A DNA stretch of 64,000 nt, from contig CAJHNH020002668.1 of assembly GCA_905116865.2 (NCBI GenBank), positions 918,882 through 982,881 on the forward strand, read 5' to 3'. The position numbers were made by a program, and so were the translations under genes. Positions 25,601-32,144 of the stretch are shown here, one piece after another (positions within the stretch are counted from its first letter, which is position 1; the number at the start of each line of letters is the position of its first letter). This DNA is from Candidula unifasciata. Its lineage: Eukaryota > Mollusca > Gastropoda > Stylommatophora > Geomitridae. Under the pieces are notes generated by a model. The model had not been told where the DNA came from. It searched no databases and saw nothing but the letters and a program-made list of their open reading frames with translations.

Positions 25601-28135
25601 TGGAAGGATAACATCAGAGAAACTCTACAACAGCACGATGTGCCTATGGTCGAGGCAGCCAGAAAAGCTAGAAACAGAACCTTATATCTCCCTCGACACC
25701 CACAGTGGTAAAAGAGGAAGTGAAGAAGAAGAAGACTGATCTATATGCCTAAAAGATTCAAATCAATCTCAGTTTCTATAACCTGACCGCTTTTCCGGTA
25801 ATTTCCTAATCTGCTGCCAAACTGCTGAACCTAATTTTCGGTACTTTGCGTACTACGTGAAAAAATGCGCCACAAACTAAAAATAACCAACCAATCGTGG
25901 TCAAACCCCATTGTCAGTCATTACAAATGGCTGCCCCCACGTGTTTGGATTTATTTTGTATAGTTAAATGTGAAAAAAATTCAAAAAATTTACAATGAAA
26001 TGAATGGCTGATGAAACAAAGACTTTGACAGGAAAGCAAAGTAGGTCTAGGCTTTTCACAGTCCAACACGTGATCAATACTCTGGTTGATTCAGACTCTG
26101 AGAAGTCAGAATTTCATCAAGAATATGTTATACGTTCCCAGTCAAGTGACACAGACAGTGAGAGCTCGAGTGATGAGGAGAATCTTGAACCTTATAGATC
26201 TAGAACTAGATCTATAGTAAAAGAAGGGAAGAGGCGTGTCTCTCAAAGAGCAACATCCGGTGCTCATTTTGTAAAACAAGGCTGATCCTGCTGGATGGAT
26301 TGGCACACACAGGTGGAATATTGGTGCTAAATGAAAGGTAAACCTTTTTCTACAAGATTCATCTTATTATTTGCATGTAACTAATATTTTTGTATATCAG
26401 TTGGTTTTTTCGCTATAATGCCTAGGAGCTTAGGAATGGGGGCAGTTAGGTTCAGGGCCTCAGGTCTGGTAGGGTTAAGCTGGAAACAAAAAATTCAAAT
26501 TTCGGCTATCCTCCAAATAATGGTCCTAAATTATCGAGGCTGAAAATATACCTTAACAGGGCCCCAGTCACATGTAAATTGCGGACCTCTTCCGGCGACT
26601 ACACAGCATACCGGCGAGAGTATCTCCCACGATGCTAAACTAGATGGCTGGGACTCATAAACAAATAAAATGGAGGAAGCTGCATGAGATGCTGTAGCTG
26701 CTGCTCGTGAGTCCCAGCCATCTAGTTTAGCCCTGCTCAGCACCATGTGTAGCTGCGCGGGAGATACTCTCGGCAGTGACTTTAACTCGGCGGAAGCTTT
26801 TTCACTGTATGCTGTGTAGTTGCTGGAAGAGGTCTGCAATTTACATGTGACTGAATTCTGTTAGGGTATATTTTCGGCCTCCATAATTTGGGACGGTTAA
26901 AGGTAAAGTCTGGAGATGTGAACCAGCGTCATTGCACACGGTTATAAACCATAAGTGCTCTGCCACAAGTACGGACAGCTGATAAAAAACTGTCCACGCG
27001 TGTCGCCGTTCGCATGTAACTCTGTAACTACAGCGTTACTGGGACGTTATTTGGAGGATGGCCCAAATTTCTAGCATTTATTTCAAATGAAGTGGTTTGG
27101 ACAACTAACAAGAATGCCCTGGTACTATCTTCCACAGCGAGCCACACTAAAACGTTACAACGGGTATAGAGCGAGTGGAAGACCTCGGAAAATATGGAGT
27201 GATGGCATTAAGAACAGCCTTACAGAAATGAACATCAGTCTTAATAGTGCTCTTGACAGAGCTCATCAACAAACATTACATCTTCCCCCGAAACTTCGAT
27301 GAGGTACAAGGTGGAAGAGAAGAATATTTTCATTTTATTTTTAAAGGAGGGGGGGGGGGGGGGGGGGGGGGGGACACAATTGAAAAAGACAAACCTGAAG
27401 TATATGTAGCCTAGAACTTCCTCCAAACTTGACAATGTGACCAACTCTGAGTCGATGATACACTTTTGGAGAAATTTTCTTTTTATTAACCCATGTCCCA
27501 TGCGTGCTATCCAAGTCGTAAACATACCAACCCTTTTCCCGAGAAGGGGTAGAGATGCAATTATACTGCAACACGGCATGGTATCTAGACAGCGATGGGT
27601 GTTCTAAGGTCACATCACAGCTAGGAAGTCTGCCAAACACGTAAAACGATCGAGTTTTTAGCGACACCGTGTCAATAATACTGCCATTTTTCAAAACATC
27701 AAAACTATACTCTCCCTCTGGCTTGCCACTCCATTCTGGTTCTTCGTAGGAAACGGATGATTTGTTTGCCAGCACTTCAGTATCCTTGTTTTCCAGGGCT
27801 TCTGAATTTATATACTTATTGTCAAATTCAGCATTAGCATCCGAACTTGTATATTTAGATGACTGCTGTACTACCTCCTCTTCTTTCTCTGAAATCTCAT
27901 GTTTCTTTTTCGACGTCGACGTCAAAAGCGAAAGTGGGATGATAATCGGCGATTTAAATTCGTTTTCTGTGTGTTCGTCGTGAGTTGTATTAAGCTGAAA
28001 ATCTGTGCCCCCAAAAGCGTCCTGTGCGCTTTTGGTTTCAGTTCCATCTTCGGAATTTGCAGCAGAATCATCCATTACATGCGAGGCGTCAGCCTCCGTA
28101 CTCATCTCCGTACTTTCTATGGATGCGGCATCCAT
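10599..28135 (-). CDS. SLC4A1AP: Kanadaptin (SLC4A1 adaptor protein), complete 12-exon gene
   Basis: Kanadaptin is a mainly nuclear FHA-domain protein, named for anion-exchanger binding in vertebrates and also linked to RNA processing. Exons on the minus strand are 28135-27395, 24073-23896, 22864-22748, 22036-21973, 20853-20711, 19727-19573, 19077-19008, 17990-17798, 15279-15177, 13414-13114, 11681-11580 and 10648-10599. They sum to 2217 nt, 738 codons plus TAA, with matching phases and GT-AG introns. The order is an acidic N-terminus, an FHA domain (about residues 145-247, with GR, SLSRYH and STHGT motifs), a coiled coil, an 'NPYATL...DPKKALKGF' block, a dsRBD-like block ('GKKKDAVVACALEACRIL'), 'DDDFYDSDEDTFLDRTG', a second coiled coil, an acidic run, and the conserved C-terminus 'QSGDGRTSLNDKLGY'. 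The length is close to that of vertebrate homologues. The first ATG at 28135 was chosen; the frame is open upstream to about 28198 but has no earlier ATG. The introns are full of repeats. Confidence 0.95.
11580..11681 (-). CDS. SLC4A1AP: Kanadaptin exon 11
   Basis: 102 nt encoding 'ALEKKQSAQKGKPVTDSKF' then 'EPADPDYAMWLPPE', the conserved run-up to the C-terminus. The acceptor is TTTCTCAG|AC and the donor G|GTATGT. Confidence 0.93.
12435..12605 (+). repeat. SINE-like repeat family B, copy in kanadaptin intron 10
   Basis: It contains the family B markers 'AGCACGTCTAAGGAGCGACT', 'GTGCATCTGTCTGAGAGGC', 'CACAAATAAGCCAGATCTG' and 'AACTCAAATTCCAGAACAAG'. It is truncated at its 3' end where the 28-bp array begins. 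Confidence 0.7.
12607..13055 (+). repeat. 28-bp minisatellite in kanadaptin intron 10
   Basis: About 16 near-identical tandem copies of a 28-bp unit built on 'GACTATAGTAACTAGG' and 'CTCGATGACCCT'. Copies differ by single bases only (CTATAGTCACT in two copies), so expansion or homogenisation is recent. The array ends about 60 nt from the exon 10 donor. Confidence 0.95.
13114..13414 (-). CDS. SLC4A1AP: Kanadaptin exon 10 (acidic run)
   Basis: 301 nt encoding 'PSRVPVQPVSFEEVEEEEEE', an uninterrupted acidic stretch, then a low-complexity Ser/Pro/Lys linker. The acceptor is CCCTTAG|CC and the donor TTAA|GTAAGT. Confidence 0.85.
13873..13895 (+). repeat. Homopolymer run (C)23 inside a short direct duplication
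   Basis: The run lies in the second of two diverged copies of an 'ATATTCATGCCCCC...GGAGCTTAAATC' segment (13775-13860 and 13865-13960). The first copy has only four C at this position. Confidence 0.85.
14100..14325 (-). repeat. tRNA-derived SINE (family C), minus strand
   Basis: The reverse complement reads like a tRNA-derived head, with 'AGTGGCTAGAGGCTCGCC' as the A-box region and 'GGTTCAAATCTG' as the B-box. A body containing 'GTCCTGGGAAGTAAAGGTGG' follows and recurs in related copies. Confidence 0.7.
15177..15279 (-). CDS. SLC4A1AP: Kanadaptin exon 9
   Basis: 103 nt encoding 'ISQTSPNPTPTADSLSRKLH' then a QQKQQKKP-rich stretch. It is weakly conserved. It is supported by a good acceptor (TCATCAG|C), a good donor (ATA|GTAAGT) and exact phase agreement with both neighbours. 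Confidence 0.8.
15343..16458 (+). repeat. 70-bp minisatellite in kanadaptin intron 8
   Basis: About 16 tandem copies of a roughly 70-bp unit containing 'GGTCCCAAGGCAGACAATG', 'TTCTCTCAACACTACATCC' and 'CTACATAGGACTGTAAGTT'. Variants alternate AGACAATG and ATGAGAATG. Read in the transcript direction, each unit presents an acceptor-like TTACAG followed 10 nt later by a donor-like TAG|GTAAGG. Confidence 0.93.
16823..17294 (+). mobile_element. hAT non-autonomous element (MITE) with TIRs and 8-bp TSD
   Basis: The left end is CAGCGGTTCTCAAA and the right end, inverted, CAGGGTTTCTCAAA (12 of 14 identical). Flanking 8-mers CTTTACAG (16815-16822) and CCTTACAG (17295-17302) are the target duplication with one mismatch. 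There is no transposase frame inside. Subterminal 'CTGTGAGCGTATGCCAGGGG' recurs inverted at 57.6 kb and at the end of the hAT copy at 7.5 kb, so this is probably a deletion derivative mobilised by that family. It lies in kanadaptin intron 8. Confidence 0.88.
17315..17513 (-). repeat. SINE family C body fragment
   Basis: 'CTTATGTTCAGTA', 'CTTTGCTTTCTGAACAGTCA' and 'CAACACCAAGCTGTCTGC' match the body of the SINEs at 35.7 and 55.0 kb. It is truncated, and the tRNA-like head is unclear. Confidence 0.55.
17538..17711 (+). repeat. SINE-like repeat family B, internally deleted copy
   Basis: It begins 'CTAGCATGTCGTAAAACATG' and ends 'AACTTTCCGCTGGAGTTTAC' plus (GAAGAA)n. The central 'ATTCAAGTTCTGGAACAA' segment is missing. 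Confidence 0.7.
17798..17990 (-). CDS. SLC4A1AP: Kanadaptin exon 8
   Basis: 193 nt encoding 'EEMDELEAYMVSIKAGAMD' and a leucine/arginine-rich helix ending 'LVNIAKPASLPPLKP'. The acceptor is TTTGACAG|AG and the donor AG|GTGATT. Confidence 0.92.
18701..18940 (+). repeat. 38-bp minisatellite in kanadaptin intron 7
   Basis: About six copies of a roughly 38-bp unit with 'CCTAGGCAGGAGATCTGACC' and 'AAAGACTTCAAGACATAA'. One copy has lost six bases. Confidence 0.9.
19008..19077 (-). CDS. SLC4A1AP: Kanadaptin exon 7
   Basis: 70 nt encoding 'LEKYNTVAKQIEEIEGKLQK', a coiled-coil segment. The acceptor is TTCTAG|CTT and the donor G|GTAAAC. Confidence 0.9.
19573..19727 (-). CDS. SLC4A1AP: Kanadaptin exon 6
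   Basis: 155 nt encoding 'SRKRKQKKWEDDDFYDSDED' then 'TFLDRTGTIEKKRFIRMKNA', the most recognisable block of the family. The acceptor is GTTTCAG|AG and the donor CTG|GTGAGT. Confidence 0.95.
19795..20215 (+). repeat. ~40-bp diverged minisatellite in kanadaptin intron 5
   Basis: About ten diverging copies around 'AATCTACGTATTCAGGA' and 'CACAGCAGATAAAATCA'. Divergence increases to the right, which suggests an old edge at 20.2 kb. Confidence 0.8.
20250..20473 (+). repeat. SINE-like repeat family B, copy in kanadaptin intron 5
   Basis: 'AGCATGTTGTAAATGGCGAC', 'GTGCATATATCTAAGAGGTG' and 'AATTCAAGTTCTGGAACAAC' run in family order. It ends 'AATGCAAAGGAGGAGGA'. Confidence 0.75.
20711..20853 (-). CDS. 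SLC4A1AP: Kanadaptin exon 5 (dsRBD-like block)
   Basis: 143 nt encoding 'LPVDGPNGEELVAEAVVTG' then 'KKKDAVVACALEACRILDRL', the conserved double-stranded-RNA-binding-like block. The donor is CATG|GTAAGA. Confidence 0.93.
20985..21980 (+). repeat. 62-bp minisatellite carrying copies of the kanadaptin exon 4 splice donor
   Basis: About 15 tandem 62-bp units contain 'CTAATCTATGTTCCATTTTG', 'TCAACTATTTCACACAGA' and 'CAAAACTTTGAGGTCACACA' or '...GGTTGCACTTACT'. On the minus strand each unit reads GATTAGA|GTAAGTGCAACC or GATTAGA|GTATGTGTGACC. The real exon 4 donor is GACTAGA|GTAAGTGCAACC, so the exon edge lies inside the last unit. Short ORFs across this region are artefacts of the repeat. Confidence 0.93.
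21973..22036 (-). CDS. SLC4A1AP: Kanadaptin exon 4 (short; donor next to a tandem array)
   Basis: 64 nt encoding 'CDLPDYQFTDGGIGKHKCRL' (first codon split across the junction). Its donor TAGA|GTAAGTGCAACC lies directly at the edge of the 62-bp minisatellite at 20985-21980, whose units carry copies of this donor. The phase (GA left over, G from the next exon) restores a clean frame into 'LPVDGPNGEELVAE'. Confidence 0.88.
22748..22864 (-). CDS. SLC4A1AP: Kanadaptin exon 3
   Basis: 117 nt encoding 'DEDAEEVGEENPYATLVPEN' and 'DPKKALKGFYERE', strongly conserved in the family. The acceptor is TTACAG|AT and the donor G|GTAACA. Confidence 0.92.
22975..23275 (-). pseudogene. LINE 3' end: reverse transcriptase C-terminal fragment
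   Basis: The minus-strand frame has 'KKWFGHLVRMLPDHTAFE' and 'RRKARGRPRK', the usual LINE end. The terminal part (22985-23110) is nearly the same as 44970-45110. It lies in kanadaptin intron 2. Confidence 0.75.
23896..24073 (-). CDS. SLC4A1AP: Kanadaptin exon 2 (coiled coil)
   Basis: 178 nt starting 'GPAEDIEDESELTVTELKEQ', the family's conserved post-FHA segment. A glutamine- and glutamate-rich coiled coil follows, ending 'GCGWGI'. The acceptor is CCCATAG|GGA and the donor G|GTAAGA. Confidence 0.93.
24100..25165 (+). pseudogene. LINE reverse transcriptase, degenerate, in kanadaptin intron 1
   Basis: Plus-strand frames in order are 'LYLCFIDYSKASDKVKHEE' (RT motif, catalytic Asp), 'VKQGCVLSPD', a degraded 'RYADNILLMADE' (the catalytic YADD has become YADN), 'FKYLGTLIPSDGRC', 'YRCESWAFSK', 'MWFYRRMMRIS' and 'FGHVMRRGEAE'. 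Several stops and frame changes show it is dead. It starts only about 25 bp from the exon 2 acceptor, in the opposite orientation to the gene. Confidence 0.88.
25355..25735 (+). pseudogene. LINE 3' end: reverse transcriptase C-terminal fragment
   Basis: One open 110-codon frame with 'QRQQVKWFAHLERMSCDT' and 'RRARGKPRTRWKDNIRETL', then a stop and a GAAGAAGAAG tail. It is 5' truncated. Confidence 0.82.
26004..26285 (+). CDS. Small acidic ORF of unknown origin in kanadaptin intron 1
   Basis: 93 codons starting 'MADETKTLTGKQ', with a serine/aspartate-rich acidic middle (SSDTDSESSSDEENLEP) and a basic end. I do not recognise it. The composition resembles the acidic N-termini of some piggyBac-type transposases, so a truncated transposon gene is possible. 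No transposase core follows downstream. Confidence 0.3.
   Translation: MADETKTLTGKQSRSRLFTVQHVINTLVDSDSEKSEFHQEYVIRSQSSDTDSESSSDEENLEPYRSRTRSIVKEGKRRVSQRATSGAHFVKQG
26497..27070. mobile_element. Foldback element with long inverted arms, kanadaptin intron 1
   Basis: The outer arms are 26497-26520 and 27047-27070 (inverted, about 22 of 24 identical; both contain ATCCTCCAAATAA). An inner pair of long arms, 26521-26655 against 26700-26893 inverted, shares 'CACATGTAAATTGC', 'GAGAGTATCTCCC' and 'CTAAACTAGATGGCTGGGAC'. There is no coding capacity. This looks like a foldback or MITE-like DNA element. If transcribed it would form a long hairpin. Confidence 0.75.
27071..27305 (+). pseudogene. LINE 3' end: reverse transcriptase C-terminal fragment
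   Basis: The frame starts 'MKWFGQLTRMPWYYLPQR', then 'RASGRPRKIWSDGIKNSL', and ends at a stop, 90 bp from the kanadaptin exon 1 donor. It is related to the copy at 25.4 kb. Confidence 0.78.
27349..27373 (+). repeat. Homopolymer run (G)25 at the kanadaptin exon 1 donor
   Basis: 25 G on the plus strand, equal to poly-C in the transcript from 22 nt downstream of the exon 1 donor. Confidence 0.95.
27395..28135 (-). CDS. SLC4A1AP: Kanadaptin exon 1 (start codon, FHA domain)
   Basis: 247 codons. An acidic, serine-rich leader is followed by the FHA domain: 'FYVFGRLPSCDVTLEH', 'PSLSRYHAVLQYN', 'YDLDSTHGTWVNKKKI', 'HRLRVGHIVKFGG'. It ends RLHILQ at a phase-0 donor CAG|GTTTGT. The donor is weak (GTTTGT), and a 25-nt poly-G on the plus strand (poly-C in the transcript) starts 22 nt into the intron. 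Confidence 0.93.
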
Positions 28136-28369
28136 ATTGGAAATACACTCGAGCTTGTAGAGTAGAGCTACTAACGACACAGTTTCGATTTCGTACAATA
28201 TAAAACAGACAGTTCTAGTACTGGGTTTAGCTATAAGCTACCGGTTAGGGCTTCACAATCTGTAGAGGCTTCCAGTTTGTTTAAAAAATGCAGCTTTCTT
28301 TTAAAGTATTTGGGAATAACATTTCTTAAAGAAATTATCTTATTGATTATTATTATTTTAGTAGAGTAA

Positions 28370-28990
28370 AGATCCCATTACACATCTTTAGGCGCATCGG
28401 GCATATAAGAAGAGCATCCATATTTCCCAGTCCTTAAGAAAGAGAATAGGAGCTTTTGAGCTGAAATACTATAGAAAGATTCTCAGAATATCTTGGACAA
28501 AGAAGATGAGAATTATTGACATCTTAAAAGATCTGAACATCAAGGAAGATTGGCTAATAAACAGCATCCTTTCTCGAAAGCTGAAATATTTTGGTCATAT
28601 CAAGCGCCACGACGGATTGGAAAAAATTATAGCAGAAGGCATGGTACCAGGAAGGAGGGGCAGAGGCCGACCGACACGAAGATGGGCACAGGATATAAGT
28701 GACTCCTTGAGTTTGAAAGTTCATGAAGCGGGGGAACTGGCAAGAGACCGAGTTTCTTACAGGCAGACTGTGATGAGAGCGACGTTCTGCAAAGGACCTG
28801 CTACATGATGATGATGATCCATATTTCTAGACCACTAGGTGGGTAATTAATGTAGTCAGCATTACGACGGCCATCTTTACTTCCTCGGGACATACATCCT
28901 GGTACCCATTTTAGGCTGGGCTGACCTGCGACGTCACATATCACGATAAAAATCCACACAGCCAGCAGTGGGTTTCGATCGCGGTACGTT
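28370..28990 (-). repeat. tRNA-derived SINE (family C) split by a LINE insertion
   Basis: 28370-28426 and 28817-28990 are the two parts of one SINE. Joined across the insertion they match the order seen at 55.87 and 62.78 kb. The reverse complement of the right end gives 'CCGCGATCGAAACCC', a B-box-like sequence. Confidence 0.78.
28427..28816 (+). mobile_element. LINE 3' fragment inserted in a SINE, with 11-bp TSD
   Basis: A 100-codon frame (28506-28808) reads 'LSRKLKYFGHIKRHDGLEK' and 'RRGRGRPTRRWAQDISDSL', followed by a (GATGAT)n tail. The flanks ATCCATATTTC at 28416-28426 and 28817-28827 are identical, the target-site duplication of target-primed integration. It is 5' truncated, as usual for LINEs. 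Confidence 0.85.
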
Positions 28991-29039
28991 TGATTATTAT
29001 TTTTTGGTGTATATCTTCTTCTTCTTCGCGTTCGGTTTC

Positions 29040-29290
29040 GTATGCTCAGATCAGACCATCAGGCGGCTTGCCTTTATGAACTCGCATGTCAGCTGCAGGT
29101 CCTGCATGGTTCCCCATAGCTTGCTCTGCACACTCTGCTCTTGAGGCCAGGTGTTGCTTAATCCTGGTCCGCCGATGCGCAGAGCTACAGTACCATCAGT
29201 AGTTTGGGGTCGATTCCTTCGAGGCTCGGAATCCGGCGCTGTTCCCGCCTGGCGGTAGTCCACAGGAGCAGCCCCATAACGGTGTACATA
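29040..29290 (-). pseudogene. LINE C-terminal tail (RNase H family)
   Basis: The minus-strand frame ends 'LWGTMQDLQLTCEFIKASR', equivalent to the terminal helix at 169-564. The 3' tail is GAAGAAGAAG (29021-29030 inverted). Confidence 0.65.
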
Positions 29291-29559
29291 TCTTAGCATA
29301 ATCATTAACCGTATATTGCATTGATGTCCGTTTCCATTCTGGTGCTGTATTTACTTATTTAGGAATCGACATCATAGCACACCGGGCATACTCATAGTGG
29401 AAACTTCTGAAAGCTGCAAATAAAGAGCACCCTCTGTGTGAAGTATGCATGCTGAAGGCTAGGAGAGGAGTGGGTCAGAGAACCAGAGGAAAAGTATGTC
29501 CTATGTAGGGTCATGATCACTTTAGACAGGGAGTGCAGAGTGACCAGCCGTGGCTAATA

Positions 29560-30250
29560 AGGTGGAAGTCCAACAGTTGATTCACGACAAATCCCGTCCT
29601 GATGATCTGATTATTTACACAGATGGCTCGGCGGTGAGAGGAGAAAGAAAATGCCTAGGGGTTTGTAGCGAAAATCAATAGGAAATTTTTTGTGCAGGAC
29701 AGCCTGGTATATGATACCACGACATCTAGCATGCGAATGAAGGTGGAGGCGGACACTGCAGTTTGCCAGTGGCTATAGAACAAGGTACATACACATGTCG
29801 TGACTCTGACAGAATGTTGAGAAAGGTGAAAACAGGATTGCTTCGAGCAGAGTGTCAAGCTTCACTTGCAAGGTCAAGGATAGTGAGCATACTTTGGATA
29901 TTTTCTCCAGGTCATGCCGGCGTGGTGGGTAATAAACAGGAAACAGACTGGCTGGATTTGCACCGCTGGGTGGTGAATTGACATGACAAAGCAGATGTGG
30001 TCAGAGCCATTTGAGAACAAGTAACGAAGTCAGAAGAGAAACTAGATTATTATGTGCTGGAGAGGATGATGCACCTGGATGTGACCAGAGGGTTCGGCCG
30101 GCACACTACGCTCAGAGGAAAGGAAAGACGGACATACAACCAGACTACGACTGGCACCATTTCTATTGGAACCCTGCGCTGGTTGCTGAGGATGTGGACG
30201 GAGCACGTATGGGAATGCCCTGAGTGCTGTGTCAATTCTTAACTCAACTC
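29560..30250 (+). pseudogene. LINE RNase H domain and tail, degenerate
   Basis: 'DLIIYTDGSAVRGE' is the RNase H first motif (catalytic Asp in YTDGS). Further on are 'FSPGHAGVVGNKQ' and, in a shifted frame, 'HTTLRGKERRTYNQTTTGT' and 'WECPECCVNS', then stop and (AACTC)n. Several stops and shifts are needed. It lies between the divergent kanadaptin and KIFBP genes. Confidence 0.78.
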
Positions 30251-30261
30251 AACTCATGTGT

Positions 30262-30435
30262 TACAGACGATTAGTCTGAAGCTCAAAACTCAAAGGAAAG
30301 GCGAGACGGATGTACAATCAGACAATTACTGGTAGTGGTACCATCGGAATTGGAACTCTTCGCTTGCTGCTGAAGATGGGGACAGAGGGCTTATGGAAGT
30401 GTCTCGAGTGCTATGATGTCGATTCTTTATTCAAC
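30262..30435 (+). pseudogene. LINE C-terminal tail, second copy directly downstream
   Basis: It repeats the end of the previous element ('KLKGKARRMYNQTITGSGT', 'WKCLECYDVDSLFNNL') with considerable divergence, so it is a separate insertion or an old tandem duplicate. Confidence 0.65.
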
Positions 30436-30439
30436 AATC

Positions 30440-31190
30440 TGTCGTTCTGAACAAAGACGTTGCAATTAAAACAAAAACCAAATGAGCAGGAGAAAACTTT
30501 TAATTCATACATAACGTAGAAGTGTGCACAAATATATACTATTTTCCACCTTACTATAAGCTTTGTTTAATTTAATAAAGCACATTTTATTTTATGTTTG
30601 ATTACTGTTTATATTTTGAATGACACCCACACACCCACACACAATGCCACTCTAAAAGTATATTTCTATATACATATTTATTGGGCCACCAGTGCTGTCT
30701 TATCACATACACCCACTGAACACTTGTCCAGATGCCCTAGGAGCATAGGGTGCCAAGCTAATCTGTGTACGCCAAGTGACCATTTATTTTTTATTTTTGC
30801 GATCCCTGTCGTAGGGACCCAGCCCAGTGGTTTGCCATGGGACTCTTAACGCTGCTAAGACGTCTCCGAAAAATGGGTGGGTGGGGGTGCAAAAGAGGGC
30901 GGGGGGTGGCCTAAAAAATGAACGAGAGCGTGGATGGATGCAACGTATACATCGTATTTCAAGACACCGAGTTAGGCCGCAGTGCATAACAATGAAGACG
31001 CAGAAGGCTGTAACACATACAGTACCGCCGGCCGCTGACAACGTGGTAAATAGAACGTGCTGCTGGCCGCTCACAATGCGGAACATAGAACGCTAAGAGT
31101 ATTGAAAGGAACACAACGCGACACCCTTAGAACATACAGCAGCCCGTGGGAACGGCCATTGTCATGAGTGGGAGCCGACAGGAACATTAA
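30440..31190. other. Intergenic DNA between kanadaptin and KIFBP, no gene recognised
   Basis: Both strands carry open frames at 30784-31096 that overlap each other and show no family features. They are probably chance. Confidence 0.35.
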
Positions 31191-31194
31191 AATA

Positions 31195-31520
31195 CTTACT
31201 TCTTCTTCTTCATCATTCCGAGCATGTGATGTTCATAGCTGCATATATCATCCGCCTCCACTTATCTTTCTGGTTGGCCTTCTCTTTCCAGTCAGTGACA
31301 TCAAGTCTTTGCAGAGAGCTCTGGGTATTATCTCTCCATAGTCTTCTTGGTCTGCCTCGTGGTCTACGACAATTTCAGCTCCCTTGTGAATACAGTTTTT
31401 ACCTCTCCGCCATCCATTCTCTCAATATGCTTAGCTATTTCAGTCTATTAGCTCTCGTGATGCCAGCAATCAATTGTGATTTAAACAGATGATGGATTTC
31501 GTGTCTTCATTGACGCTTCC
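31195..31520 (-). pseudogene. LINE 3' end, degenerate
   Basis: On the minus strand, 'GITRANRLKYLSILREWM'-like and 'PRGRPRRLWRDNTQ'-like pieces appear with stops, ending in a GAAGAAGAAG tail (31199-31210 inverted). Confidence 0.6.
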
Positions 31521-32144
31521 GCTGTCCATTTCTCGCTTTTTGCTGATGGGTCCAAAGATTCGTCGTCAGACATCGCGTAAGACGTGTTTGCAAAATTTTA
31601 CTATAAAACCCTATAAAAGGCTCTATAAAATGAACATTGCTTTCAAATGTATTGACAGAAATTGAAATGAATTTTTCAGACCCCTACAGATCGTTAGACC
31701 ATGCAGCGGATGTAGCTTATTTAGATTATACCTAAACCAAGCTATGCTGGCGTTCCTAGATAACACGAAATGCGAAAAACCAGACAACCCTCGCAACGAT
31801 CATGGCATGTTTGAGTACATATCCTCGGTTGGAAGTTGAAAGAAAGAAGATAATGAAAAATGAAGAAAAATGCCATGGGAGCAATTGTTATTTCCATGTA
31901 ACCAGGGACAACCAACGATTCTTTAAAAACTTCGTGTGGTAAAATAGGAAATGAAAATATTCACAAATCGCAAACTCTTTATTAAAGAATAAGCTTTTAT
32001 TTGACATATAATACATAAGCGAAACAAACATTTTTTATCTACGTTTTTGAACGAATTATAAACATTCTTATTTATTTGTGGAGAAAATACGAATCTCAGT
32101 AAAATGATTATAAATGTTATACAGCTCTACTGCCAGAATTCAAC

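Noticed and set aside
26531..26839. 102-codon minus-strand frame
   Set aside because: It spans the centre of the foldback element and is a by-product of its arms.
30784..31096. Overlapping 100- and 89-codon frames on opposite strands
   Set aside because: No family features, mutually overlapping, and located among retroelements. Chance frames are likelier.
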